DNA of 64,000 nucleotides from Cohnella kolymensis (GTDB lineage Bacteria > Bacillota > Bacilli > Paenibacillales > Paenibacillaceae): contig NZ_JXAL01000007.1 of assembly GCF_000829465.1 (NCBI RefSeq), positions 1-64,000 of the forward strand, in the 5' to 3' direction. This document shows, piece by piece, positions 36,529 through 45,170 of this stretch. A model generated the notes under the pieces. The model made no database searches, had not been told where the DNA came from, and saw only the letters and a program-made list of their open reading frames with translations. The first letter of the stretch is position 1. Each line of letters begins with the position of its first letter. A program made the translations under genes and the position numbers.

Positions 36529-37296
36529 ATGAATGTGTATGTGATACTGAAGCAAACGTTCGACACCGAGGAGAAAATCGTCATCCAGAACGGCAAGGTT
36601 TCGGAGGATGGAGTAAAGTTTGTTATTAATCCCTACGACGAATATGCAGTTGAGGAAGCGATCCGCATCAAGGAGCAGTCCGGCGGCAGCGTTGTCGTCG
36701 TGTCCGTCGGGCCGGAAAGAACGGCTGAAGCTTTGCGCACGGCACTCGCAATGGGCGCGGACGAAGCGGTGTTGATCGGCGACGACCGCATACCTGCGGA
36801 TGAATACGCTGTATCTCGTGTGCTTGCCGCCTATTTCGCGGATAAATCCTATGATCTGATCCTCGGAGGCAACTTCTCCGTGGACAACGGCGCCGGCCAG
36901 GTCGCGGTGCGGCTGGCCGAACTGCTTAACATCCCTCATGTCTCCTCCATTACGAAGTTGGAGGTCTCGGGAGGCAGTGCCGCCGTGAACCGCGATGCCG
37001 AGGGCGATCTCGAAGTGCTGGAAGTTTCGCTCCCGGCCCTGTTCACAGCGCAGCAAGGCTTGAACGATCCGCGTTATCCTTCTCTGCCCGGCATTATGAA
37101 GGCCAAGAAGAAGCCGTTCGCGCAGCTAACGCTTGATGATATAGGCATTGCAGCCGACGGGCTCGAAGCGAAGACTTCGCAGACCGAGCTGTCCCTGCCC
37201 CCTTCCAGAAAGGCTGGCCGGATCCTGCAGGGAGACATTCCCGCACAGGCCGCCCAGCTCGTCGAACTGCTTCGTACCGAATCGAAGGCCATCTAA
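36529..37296 (+). CDS. etfB: Electron transfer flavoprotein, beta subunit
   Basis: 255 residues. The ATG at 36529 has its own AAAGGAG site 8-9 nt upstream, so it is an independent start even though the frame is open into fadR. Family features are VYVILKQTFDTEEKI at the start, VVVVSVGPERTAEALRTALAMGAD, and DLILGGNFSVDNGAGQV for nucleotide binding. With EtfA it carries electrons from acyl-CoA dehydrogenase to FadF. Confidence 0.93.
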   Translation: MNVYVILKQTFDTEEKIVIQNGKVSEDGVKFVINPYDEYAVEEAIRIKEQSGGSVVVVSVGPERTAEALRTALAMGADEAVLIGDDRIPADEYAVSRVLAAYFADKSYDLILGGNFSVDNGAGQVAVRLAELLNIPHVSSITKLEVSGGSAAVNRDAEGDLEVLEVSLPALFTAQQGLNDPRYPSLPGIMKAKKKPFAQLTLDDIGIAADGLEAKTSQTELSLPPSRKAGRILQGDIPAQAAQLVELLRTESKAI

Positions 37297-37320
37297 CGGA
37301 CTTTTAGGAGGATATCATTC

Positions 37321-38299
37321 ATGAGCAGAACTTATATGATCTTAGCTGAACACCGGGACGGAAAGCTGCGGCAGGTAACTTTCGAAGCGATCCAGGCGGC
37401 CAAGCTGGCCATGCAGGACGGCGACCGCATCGCGGCCGTGATCGTCGGCGCCCAAGTTTCTTTGTTAGCCGATGAGCTTGCAGCTTACCCCTTGTCGGAA
37501 GTATTCGTAATCGAGCATGACAGCTTGAAAAATTACAATGCGGAAGCCTACCTTTCCGCTTTATCCTCTCTTCTCGACTCAAGCCGTCCGGATGCTCTGT
37601 TCACAGGACATACGGCAATCGGACGCGACCTTGCTCCGGCAATTGCCGCCAAGCTTGAGGCTGGGCAGTTATCCGATGTGATTGCGGTAGACACGAACGG
37701 TGCAGGAGTTGTTTTCACAAGACCTCTGTACGCGGGTAAAGCGTTCGAGAAAAAAAATGTTTCAAGCCGGTCCATGGGTCGTCACCGTTCGTCCGAACAA
37801 CATCCCTGCGGCACAGTCCATCGACGGACAGCAGGCGCAAATCAATAAAGTCGACTATTCGCCGGCCACGGATCTTCGTACGGTAGTCAAAGAAATCGTG
37901 CGCAAAACCTCCGGCAAAGTCGATCTGACCGAAGCGAAAATCATCATCTCCGGCGGACGCGGCGTCAAGAGTGCGGATGGTTTCAAGCCGCTCGAAGAGC
38001 TGGCGGAGCTGCTCGGCGGTGCCGTCGGCGCATCCCGCGGCGCTTGCGACGCCGGCTACTGCGACTACGGCTTGCAAATCGGCCAGACAGGTAAAGTCGT
38101 GACGCCGGAAATCTATATCGCCTGCGGCATCAGCGGAGCGATCCAGCATTTGGCCGGCATGAGCCAATCGCGCATCATCATCGCCATCAATAAAGATCCG
38201 GAAGCTCCGATCTTCAAAGTAGCCGATTACGGCATCGTCGGCGATCTGTTCGAAGTCGTCCCGCTGCTCACTCAGGAGTTCAAGAAAGTATTGGCCTAA
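37321..38299 (+). CDS. etfA: Electron transfer flavoprotein, alpha subunit (frameshift near 37754)
   Basis: The N-terminal half ([19 protein letters not shown], then [19 protein letters not shown]) and the C-terminal FAD-binding half ([11 protein letters not shown] and [16 protein letters not shown]) are both normal. They lie in different frames, broken at the A8 run 37750-37757. Removing one A restores [12 protein letters not shown] and a complete protein of about 325 residues. AGGAGG precedes the ATG. It follows etfB by 24 nt and ends at a strong terminator. Confidence 0.92.
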
Positions 38300-38309
38300 T
38301 AAATGATCT

Positions 38310-38350
38310 AAAGCCCTGTTTCTCACCTCGAGTGGAAACAGGGCTTTTTG
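38310..38350 (+). terminator. Terminator of the fadR-etfBA operon
   Basis: A 12-bp perfect stem (38310-38321 with 38336-38347) is followed by a run of five Ts, just after etfA. Confidence 0.9.
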
Positions 38351-38442
38351 TTGTCCTCCGCTGCCGCCCATTTCATTCAGGGCCAGTATCACGATCGATC
38401 GACTCGAATAGGCTATAGCACGAAACGATAGGAGGTTTATTC

Positions 38443-38910
38443 ATGACTATGTACCCTTATTATCCGTATTGGTATGTCAGAGATTTCCAACCTTATTTCC
38501 AACCGTATCATTCAGGCTACCAGAAGGCATATTCCCCCGCTGCATATCTGCATGCAATTCAGCCCTATTTAACTCCACCGGGCGCTTATACGATGGGATT
38601 CAATGCGGATGGAAGTTTAGGCCCTTTCAGCGCAGGCTTCCACGCAAACAGCCACTTGGGCGGAGGGCATGGCTTCGGTTCCCAGGTTGACACGAACATT
38701 GGCGGAGCTTACGGCCTGGGCTTGCAAGCCAATGCGGGTGTAGGCGGCGGTCAAGGCATTGCCGCGCAAGCTGCCGGCAATATCGGCGGCAATTACGGAC
38801 TCGGACTGCAAGCCGGCGGTCAGCTTGGCATGCACGGGTTCGGTTTAAAAGCAGGAGGCAATATTGCCGGTCAAGACATCGGGTTCAACACCGGCTTTAA
38901 CTGGGGTTAA
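38443..38910 (+). CDS. Small protein of tandem 13-14-residue Gly-rich repeats
   Basis: A 155-residue protein of unknown function. An aromatic- and proline-rich N-terminus (many Tyr and Pro in the first 50 residues) is followed by about eight consecutive repeats of 13-14 residues, from about residue 51 to the end. Their pattern is Gly-aromatic/Leu-x-Ala-x-x-x-(Ile/Leu/Val)-Gly-Gly, as in GLQANAGVGGGQGI then AAQAAGNIGGNYGL. No signal peptide or transmembrane helix is seen. TAGGAGG precedes the ATG. Such short-period repeats suggest a beta-solenoid or a structural, possibly spore-surface, protein; that is inference. Confidence 0.75.
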   Translation: MTMYPYYPYWYVRDFQPYFQPYHSGYQKAYSPAAYLHAIQPYLTPPGAYTMGFNADGSLGPFSAGFHANSHLGGGHGFGSQVDTNIGGAYGLGLQANAGVGGGQGIAAQAAGNIGGNYGLGLQAGGQLGMHGFGLKAGGNIAGQDIGFNTGFNWG

Positions 38911-38979
38911 GCCGCAGATTTAAGTTTCATAAATCCGTTTCCTTGGGGAACATTATTGTCAGTGAATGGAGGGATACGC

Positions 38980-39354
38980 ATGGAAACCACAACCACAGAC
39001 AATAATGACCAAGGCACGAATGAGCAACGACTGGTAAACCTTAGGCAAGAAGCGGATAGCATCATTGCCGGGATTTTTGAAGATGACAACATCAGCGAGG
39101 AATTTCTGCAGGATCTCAAAAACGTGATCATGACATACCTTGACGACGATTCATTGATTCAGGTCGATGTGGAGAACTTGCAAGAAGGAACGATTTCTTG
39201 TTCTGTGTATTCTGAGGATGGCGTGCATAAATTTCTTTATGAGTCGGATGAAGAATGGGGCGCTATGTTCTTTGGGCGTGACGAGATCGATAATGCCTTC
39301 TATATTCTAAATGAACTGGACGTTGAAGAGATCGATGAGGTGCCGATTCAGTGA
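38980..39354 (+). CDS. Hypothetical small acidic protein
   Basis: A 124-residue soluble and strongly acidic protein (runs such as FEDDNISEEF and ELDVEEIDEV). ATG 38980 follows TGGAGGGA at good spacing; an upstream in-frame ATG at 38956 lacks a site. I do not recognise the family. It lies about 70 bp after the repeat protein and is followed by a strong terminator, so the two may share a transcript. Confidence 0.7.
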   Translation: METTTTDNNDQGTNEQRLVNLRQEADSIIAGIFEDDNISEEFLQDLKNVIMTYLDDDSLIQVDVENLQEGTISCSVYSEDGVHKFLYESDEEWGAMFFGRDEIDNAFYILNELDVEEIDEVPIQ

Positions 39355-39358
39355 ACGG

Positions 39359-39393
39359 AAGGAGGGGTGTGCAGGCGCACACCCCTCCTTTGT
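39359..39393. terminator. Bidirectional terminator
   Basis: A perfect 14-bp stem (39359-39372 with 39377-39390) and a 4-nt loop. It serves the plus-strand acidic-protein gene and probably also the end of the minus-strand SGNH hydrolase operon. Confidence 0.88.
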
Positions 39394-39402
39394 TCATCCC
39401 TA

Positions 39403-40446
39403 TCATCCAATATACTGCATCATTACCGGCGCCAAATGTTCGGCCATCCGAATGAAGCCCAAATCCGTCGGATGCACACCGTCAACGGTGCACTCGCTGT
39501 AATCGTCTCCAAGCAGCTGCTCACCGTCGCAGAAATACAGCTTGTCGTCGCCTTGCTGACGAAGTTTATTCACGATGTTCATTTGAATTGATTTTCGCCT
39601 TTGCCTCAGTTCCAACAAACCGTGATCAAACGTCTCCCGCGCATATCGTATTTGGGAAAGCACAACAATAGGCACTTTCGGATGCTTGCCGCGATAAATC
39701 CGAATGAACTCCGGCAGTGTGCTTTCGAGCAATTCCGGGCTGACGGAATTGGCCTCATAGTCAAGAACGAACAGCTGCGGATTCGGGATTTCACTAATGG
39801 CATGAGCAACCTCCGCTTCCCCTTTGCCGTTACCCGAAAACCCCAAATTAATGAACTCCAGATTGATCTTCCGGCTCAAAATGTTCGTGTATGCCATACC
39901 CGGCCTTGCAGCGCACCCGCCCTGTGTAATCGAAGTGCCGTAAATCACGATCCGCTTGTCACTTGAATAAGGCGGCGGCGCAGCAATCTCCGCTTCCGGG
40001 TCGAGTCCGATCAGCACCTCTTCAACACCCATGTAAAGAGGAAAGTACAACGTCATATTTTGAACCCCTGCATCCATCTTTTCGAACATGGCGAACTCAT
40101 ATTCTTTTTTCGTATGGTCGTATTTGGTCGTGTTATAGTACTTCTGCTCTCCCGATGCCCCGATATAGCAGTCAAAGCCGCACTGCCCGGTTGCCGGCAT
40201 ATGGTTCATATCCGCCGTTCCGGTCAAACGAACCTTTACCGATAGCCGGCTCGAATTCGTCTGAAAACGGATTTGCCCTCCTGCAGTACAATTGGCGAGA
40301 TCGTCCACAGCGGGCGGAAGCGGATGTTTCGGCTTTACCGGCATTCTGCGGTACACCCCGTCTTTTTCCAACCATGGAAACCCGGCAATATGGAACGGCT
40401 CATTCATCGGGGAATGCCAGAACACTTCCGACTTTTCAACCGTCAT
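39403..40446 (-). CDS. SGNH/GDSL-family hydrolase with N-terminal beta domain
   Basis: 347 residues without a signal peptide. About the first 165 residues look like the beta-sandwich domain often found before this SGNH type. The hydrolase part has block I YGTSITQGG (nucleophile Ser), block III GFSGNG (oxyanion Asn) and block V DGVHPTD (Asp-His pair). Such enzymes remove acetyl or other acyl groups from carbohydrates. It is the last gene of the first ABC importer operon and overlaps the GHL10-like gene by 4 nt. Intracellular deacylation of imported sugar is a reasonable inference. Confidence 0.85.
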   Translation of the reverse strand: MTVEKSEVFWHSPMNEPFHIAGFPWLEKDGVYRRMPVKPKHPLPPAVDDLANCTAGGQIRFQTNSSRLSVKVRLTGTADMNHMPATGQCGFDCYIGASGEQKYYNTTKYDHTKKEYEFAMFEKMDAGVQNMTLYFPLYMGVEEVLIGLDPEAEIAAPPPYSSDKRIVIYGTSITQGGCAARPGMAYTNILSRKINLEFINLGFSGNGKGEAEVAHAISEIPNPQLFVLDYEANSVSPELLESTLPEFIRIYRGKHPKVPIVVLSQIRYARETFDHGLLELRQRRKSIQMNIVNKLRQQGDDKLYFCDGEQLLGDDYSECTVDGVHPTDLGFIRMAEHLAPVMMQYIG

Positions 40447-41678
40447 TTCTTCTTCCCTTCTTTCGCCAATTCAAGTGTACCGGGCAGTTCCGGCCACCAT
40501 CGGTAATTGTTCAGATATACGGCATCGAACAGCATTACTCCATGCGTCCGTTCCCGGCACATGTTGACCGCTTTGCGGAACTGCTCGGGGTTACCCTCAT
40601 AATCTTTCAAGTACAAGCTTGCAACAACCGGAATACGATTATTTGTCGCTTCCAGACTCATATTAATAGCGCCTTCTACGCTATACCAAGCCGCAGGTCT
40701 GCCACTGGCAGCCGCTTCTGCGACAGTAACCTCCGGGTAATAGCAGCCTGTCATAATAAAATCCAATTCGTCCGCGTAAGCGCTCCGGTGATAGTCAGGC
40801 GATGCCCAACGAAGATCCGAGCGGTACGTCTCACTTGCCCAATTCACGCCTTCTTGATAGTAAAGCGGATACCAGGAACCTACATAGATGCTGAACAGGC
40901 ATTCGGGCCGAATCGACTTGACCGCCGTTTTAGCCTGCTGTACGAATCGTTTGATGTTCCACGCGCGCCATTCCGTCCATTGGGGGAACCATTTTCCTTG
41001 GATAAAATTGTCCCGTCCTGCTCGGGTACCAGGCTCTATAATATCATCGGGCCAGCGCTCTACGGTTTGGTTGATAAATTGCTCAAAGTCACTTCTGCTA
41101 AGATTGCTGAAGTCCGCGTACACATTCGGGTAACGGCAACGGTCCAGTACGATCCCGTCTATTTCGTAGCCGGTAACGATCTCCTTAATGATCGAAAGCT
41201 CGTGCTCCACAACCTCCGGGTGAATTGGATTTACAAACACGGTATCATTGTCAAAGTCTTCAGCGTACGCGGAGACTCCTGATGTTTCCGGGTTCATATA
41301 CACGACTTGCCATTCTTTCCTGCTAAAGGCTATTCCGTCTCCGGTCGTTCTGGTTCCTTCGGCAAACACATCGATATTAGCGAGAACCTTCAAACCTGCC
41401 GAACGCGCCTCCAAGATCATCTCTTTTAGGAAGTCCCTGCCTTCCCACATCTTAAAACGACCATCGGACCAGCTGCTCACATGCAGAGCATACCGACTGG
41501 GATATGTGCTATGTCCGTAAGGGATTTTCGCGTCGACAACCAGATGCGTAATGCCGGACACCTTTGCGTGCCGCACCAGATGCTCCCTGTTTTCTCTCTC
41601 TGCCAGATGAATCCCGTTTGCCAGAAAATCCACCCAAAGCACATTAGCGCCCTTTTCAATCTGATTATGCATCGGCAT
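40443..41678 (-). CDS. Cytosolic glycosyl-hydrolase-like (GHL10-type TIM barrel) protein
   Basis: 411 residues, no signal peptide. The sequence resembles the GHL10/DUF187 family: a (beta/alpha)8 barrel with VLANIDVFAEGT, IDGIVLDRCRYPN and SIYVGSWYPLYYQEG blocks. It is a distant relative of the secreted 900-residue protein encoded 3.5 kb away. Together with the SGNH hydrolase it probably processes what the adjacent ABC transporter brings in. Catalytic activity is not established for this family, so the substrate is left open. Confidence 0.75.
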   Translation of the reverse strand: MPMHNQIEKGANVLWVDFLANGIHLAERENREHLVRHAKVSGITHLVVDAKIPYGHSTYPSRYALHVSSWSDGRFKMWEGRDFLKEMILEARSAGLKVLANIDVFAEGTRTTGDGIAFSRKEWQVVYMNPETSGVSAYAEDFDNDTVFVNPIHPEVVEHELSIIKEIVTGYEIDGIVLDRCRYPNVYADFSNLSRSDFEQFINQTVERWPDDIIEPGTRAGRDNFIQGKWFPQWTEWRAWNIKRFVQQAKTAVKSIRPECLFSIYVGSWYPLYYQEGVNWASETYRSDLRWASPDYHRSAYADELDFIMTGCYYPEVTVAEAAASGRPAAWYSVEGAINMSLEATNNRIPVVASLYLKDYEGNPEQFRKAVNMCRERTHGVMLFDAVYLNNYRWWPELPGTLELAKEGKKK

Positions 41679-41697
41679 GCTTCACCCTCTCCATCTG

Positions 41698-42576
41698 TCA
41701 GCCTTTAACCGCTCCGACCATCCCGTTGATAAACTGCCTCTGCAGAATGAGGAAAATAACGATGATCGGAATGACGGAAATGATCGTTCCAGCTGCTATA
41801 TAAGGGAAGTTAAACGCCAGATTGCTGTTCAAATACCGGAGTGCAGGCCCTAGAGGATACTTCGCCTTATCGTCCAGTACGATAACAGGCCAGATCAGGC
41901 TGTTCCAGAATGCCATAAAGTCGAAAATGACTACCGTTGCAATTGCCGGCCGTATCATCGGCACCATAATACTGGCAAAAATCCGGAACTCGCCGGCCCC
42001 GTCTATTCGAGCAGAAAGCTCCATATCGTTAGGCACCGTAATGAACGCCTGGCGAAGTAAAAAGACGTTGAAGATGCTGATCGCCGACGGCAATACGACA
42101 CCCATCAAGGAATTATACAAGCCTAAGGATTGAATGGTGAGAAAGTTCACGATCATACCCGCAGCATTCGGCAAAATCATTGTGCTGACCATCGTAAAAA
42201 AGATAGCGTTGCGGCCCGGAAAACGCAGTCTGGCCAGAGGGTATGCCGTCAAAGCGCACAATGAAAGATTAAGGAGAACGCCGAGCGTCGTCATAACTAC
42301 GGTATTTCCGATATAATCCCATAATGGCATGATGTTGAACACATCGATAAAATTCTGAAACGTAATCGGGTTCGGGATGAATTGCGGGGGATACGCGTAC
42401 ACGTTTTCCCCTGTTTTGAGAGCGGTTGACAGCAGCCACAGGAATGGCCCAAGCGTAATGACGGTGGTCAACAGCAGCAACGGGTAAAGGATGATGGCCT
42501 GCAACACCTTTTTTCCCGACCACTTTTCGGAGCGGATGGGGCGGCGACTTGCCCGAGAAACTGAGGCATCACTCAT
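41698..42576 (-). CDS. Carbohydrate ABC transporter permease (MalG/AraQ-type), importer 1
   Basis: 292 residues with six predicted transmembrane segments. The permease EAA-type loop lies in MELSARIDGAGEFRIFASIMVP, where it contacts the ATPase. It overlaps the partner permease gene by 8 nt. No ATPase gene is in the operon, so a shared MsmX-type ATPase elsewhere is expected. Confidence 0.92.
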   Translation of the reverse strand: MSDASVSRASRRPIRSEKWSGKKVLQAIILYPLLLLTTVITLGPFLWLLSTALKTGENVYAYPPQFIPNPITFQNFIDVFNIMPLWDYIGNTVVMTTLGVLLNLSLCALTAYPLARLRFPGRNAIFFTMVSTMILPNAAGMIVNFLTIQSLGLYNSLMGVVLPSAISIFNVFLLRQAFITVPNDMELSARIDGAGEFRIFASIMVPMIRPAIATVVIFDFMAFWNSLIWPVIVLDDKAKYPLGPALRYLNSNLAFNFPYIAAGTIISVIPIIVIFLILQRQFINGMVGAVKG

Positions 42577-43465
42577 AATACGTTAACCCCCCTTTTCTCG
42601 TAAATCTGAACATGGCAATCGAGATGATCGTGATAATAATAGCGACCAGCAGCCCAAGTGCCGCTGAATAACCGAATTCAAAGTCTGTGAACGCTATCCT
42701 ATATGAATAAACGCTCGTCGTTAACGTCGAATAAGCGGGGTCTCCAAGCGATCCATGCATGACAAACACTTCATCGAAAACTTGGATCGCACCCATGACG
42801 GACAATAAAGAACATAAAAGCACGAATGGCATGAGCAGCGGAATCGTAATATGCCAGATGACTCTCCAGCGGTTAGCCCCGTCAATCCTCGCAGCTTCCT
42901 GCATTTCAGTCGGAATGGATTGCAGCCCGGCAAGATAGATCATCATGTAAAAACCTAATCCTTTCCAAACGGTAACGATCATGACTCCCATCAAAGCCAG
43001 CTTCGTCTCCACCATAAAAGAAATCGGTTCATCCAGAATTCCGAACTCCATCAAAAAGTAATTCAAAATCCCTTGTTCTTCGTATACCCATTTCCATGCG
43101 ATGGCCGCTGCAACCATCGAAGTAACGACCGGCACGAAATAAGCGACTCTGAAAAACTGGACGAAACGCAGCTTGTTATTCACGAGAATAGCCATAAGAA
43201 TGGATATGATCTGAAGAAAAGGCACGACCACTATGTATATCAGGGAATTTTTCAGCGCCGCCCCGAAGATCGGATCCGAAAATGCCCTTTTGAAGTTTTT
43301 CCATCCCGTCCAATGTGTCGTATCTACGACCGAATAGTCGGTAAACGCAAGCGGCAAGCCGCGCACGATTGGGTAAAACGTGAAAATCAGCAGCATAATG
43401 ATGCCGGGAATCAGAATCAAGTAGGCAAAAATGGCTTGCCGCCTCATTAACTTGTTGGTAAACAA
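42569..43465 (-). CDS. Carbohydrate ABC transporter permease (MalF/UgpA-type), importer 1
   Basis: 298 residues, six predicted membrane segments, with the EAA loop in MQEAARIDGANRWRVIWHITIP. It follows the binding-protein gene across a hairpin that may set relative expression. Closely similar to the permease at 53228-54124, showing that the two importers are paralogous. Confidence 0.92.
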   Translation of the reverse strand: MFTNKLMRRQAIFAYLILIPGIIMLLIFTFYPIVRGLPLAFTDYSVVDTTHWTGWKNFKRAFSDPIFGAALKNSLIYIVVVPFLQIISILMAILVNNKLRFVQFFRVAYFVPVVTSMVAAAIAWKWVYEEQGILNYFLMEFGILDEPISFMVETKLALMGVMIVTVWKGLGFYMMIYLAGLQSIPTEMQEAARIDGANRWRVIWHITIPLLMPFVLLCSLLSVMGAIQVFDEVFVMHGSLGDPAYSTLTTSVYSYRIAFTDFEFGYSAALGLLVAIIITIISIAMFRFTRKGGLTYYE

Positions 43466-43510
43466 AGGTGGTCACCCCCTGCATTTGGAATATACGAATA
43501 CTGTGTTAAG

Positions 43511-43547
43511 GATAAATAGGAGTGAGATTGGCTCACCCCTATTTATC
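43511..43547 (-). other. Intercistronic hairpin after the importer-1 binding protein
   Basis: GATAAATAGGAGTGAG (43511-43526) pairs with 43532-43547 with one mismatch and a 5-nt loop. There is no T-tract, so it is more likely an mRNA-stability or attenuation element raising binding-protein output than a full terminator. The second importer has the same arrangement. Confidence 0.65.
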
Positions 43548-43557
43548 TGTTATTCAA

Positions 43558-44915
43558 TTATTTGGCTGCGTTTACCTCATCAAGTATCTTTTGCGCTGCT
43601 GATTCGGATTGGCTCAAATACTCTTCCGGCGTAATATCGCCGAGCAGCATCTTCTGCCAATTTTTCCACAACGGCTCCAAAATCTTGCCTTCGTCCTTCA
43701 CACCCAGCGTGAAATCCTGCGCTTTGGCTGCTTGCTTTACAGTAATGATTTTTGCTTTCGACTCCGCATCGTCTCCACCTTGAGTAAAGAACGGGTCTGC
43801 TGCGGCTTTTTTCGTCGACGGAAGTATGTTTACAATTTTACAGAATTCCAGCTGCGACTCGTCGTTCGTCATGAAATTCGCAAGCGCAATCGCTTCCGGG
43901 TGGTTTTCACTTTTAACCGGGACAACCAGGTTCATAAGGCCTGCATGATATTTGCCGGACTTCAAGACGGGCATCTCCGCAACGAGCGTATTGTCATAAA
44001 TCTTTTTCGCATTCGTTTTTACACGGCTCAGGAATGCAGCACCGGTAGTAAGGGTCGCGATCTGGCCGGATTGATATTTATCCGTCGCATAGTTGGCATC
44101 TGCTGACAAACTCTCTTTCGGAACAATACCTTCGTCATAGAGTGCTTTGTTCCATTTCACCCATTCGAGTGCTTCCGGGGTATTAATAACGATTTTCTTC
44201 TTGTCTTCACTAATAACCGGCACCCCGGAGAAGTACAAGTCAGCCGGCGGATTGTAGGTCGGCACGAAACCGTATTTGCCTGTTTTCTCTTTGATCGTCA
44301 CGGCGTGCTGCCTGAGCTCTTCCCAAGTGGTCGGCGGTTTGTTCGGATCGAGGCCCGCCTTTTCATATATTTCCTTGTTGTACATAAATGCGGAGAGTCC
44401 GTAGTACCACGGAAAAGCATAAACGCCGTCCCCGAGTTTCGCCGAGTTGTACAAGGTTTCGAAATAAATCGAGCGCTGTTCTTCAGTTGCTTCGGCGTTC
44501 ATGTCGACCAGCGCATTCTTTCCGGCCAGCGTCATCGTCATTCCAGTGTTCAGGTTAACTACATCCGGGGCGTTGCCGCCGGCAATGGAAACCAGCAATT
44601 TCTGCTCCATGGCGTCATACGGCAGATCCGTCCATTTGACTGTGACACCCGGATTCTCATCTTGGAACTTCTTGATACGACCGTTAATATAATCATCGAA
44701 ATTAGGGCTTAAAGAAATGGTCCAGAATTGCAAAGTAATATCCTTAGGGGCTTCCGAACTTTCACTCGGTGAAGCGCTTTGAGTTGATGATCCCGATGCA
44801 GGGGGAGATGAGCTCGATCCTGCCTCGTTGTTCTTTCCGCCGCCGCAAGCCGCTAAAATGGATATCATCATGGCGCAAACCATCAGTAAAGCGACAACCG
44901 TAACTTTCTGGTCAT
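43558..44915 (-). CDS. Extracellular sugar-binding lipoprotein, importer 1 (possible frameshift at the start)
   Basis: About 450 residues. Lipobox ILAACGG, a Ser-rich linker, then a solute-binding protein family 1 fold (LQFWTISLSPNFDDYINGRI near the start). It is anchored outside the membrane and delivers sugar to the two permeases downstream. The in-frame ATG at 44940 has no ribosome site and gives an acidic N-terminus. An ATG at 44915 has AGAGGGA 5-6 nt upstream but is out of frame by one. Adding one base to the A3 run at 44888-44890 joins it to give a normal signal peptide (MTRKLRLSLL). I prefer that start. Confidence 0.85.
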
Positions 44916-44951
44916 TCTGTTCCCTCTTTTCATTTGTCATTTAACCGTCAA

Positions 44952-44965
44952 TGAAAACGGTCTCA
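44952..44965. promoter_or_regulatory. CcpA cre site in the importer-1 leader
   Basis: TGAAAACGGTCTCA fits the TGWAANCGNTNNCA consensus at every fixed position. It lies between the promoter at 45018-45046 and the binding-protein gene, where CcpA would act as a roadblock. Confidence 0.7.
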
Positions 44966-45017
44966 AAAATAGGAATTTTTCTTCAATTTCGTCGATTTGT
45001 TCGGTGTTTACGTCCAT

Positions 45018-45046
45018 AATATATTACAGCGATTTTACCCAGTCAA
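45018..45046 (-). promoter_or_regulatory. Sigma-A promoter of the importer-1 operon
   Basis: TTGACT (complement of 45041-45046), a 17-nt spacer and TATATT (complement of 45018-45023). It drives the operon of binding protein, two permeases, GHL10-like protein and SGNH hydrolase. Confidence 0.8.
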
Positions 45047-45170
45047 TAACTTTTTTGGATAATTCACTAATTATTTATAATATATGTATATTAATAATTT
45101 ATCCATTTTTGTAATCATTCGCGATAAGGGGAGAACCGCCTGCGCGGCCCTCCGCCCTATTCGCTTAAAC

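Noticed and set aside
35911-37296. Genuine FadR-EtfB fusion protein
   Set aside because: etfB has its own ribosome site and ATG at normal spacing, and a one-base change in T5 yields a stop at the usual FadR length. The window has many such homopolymer errors.
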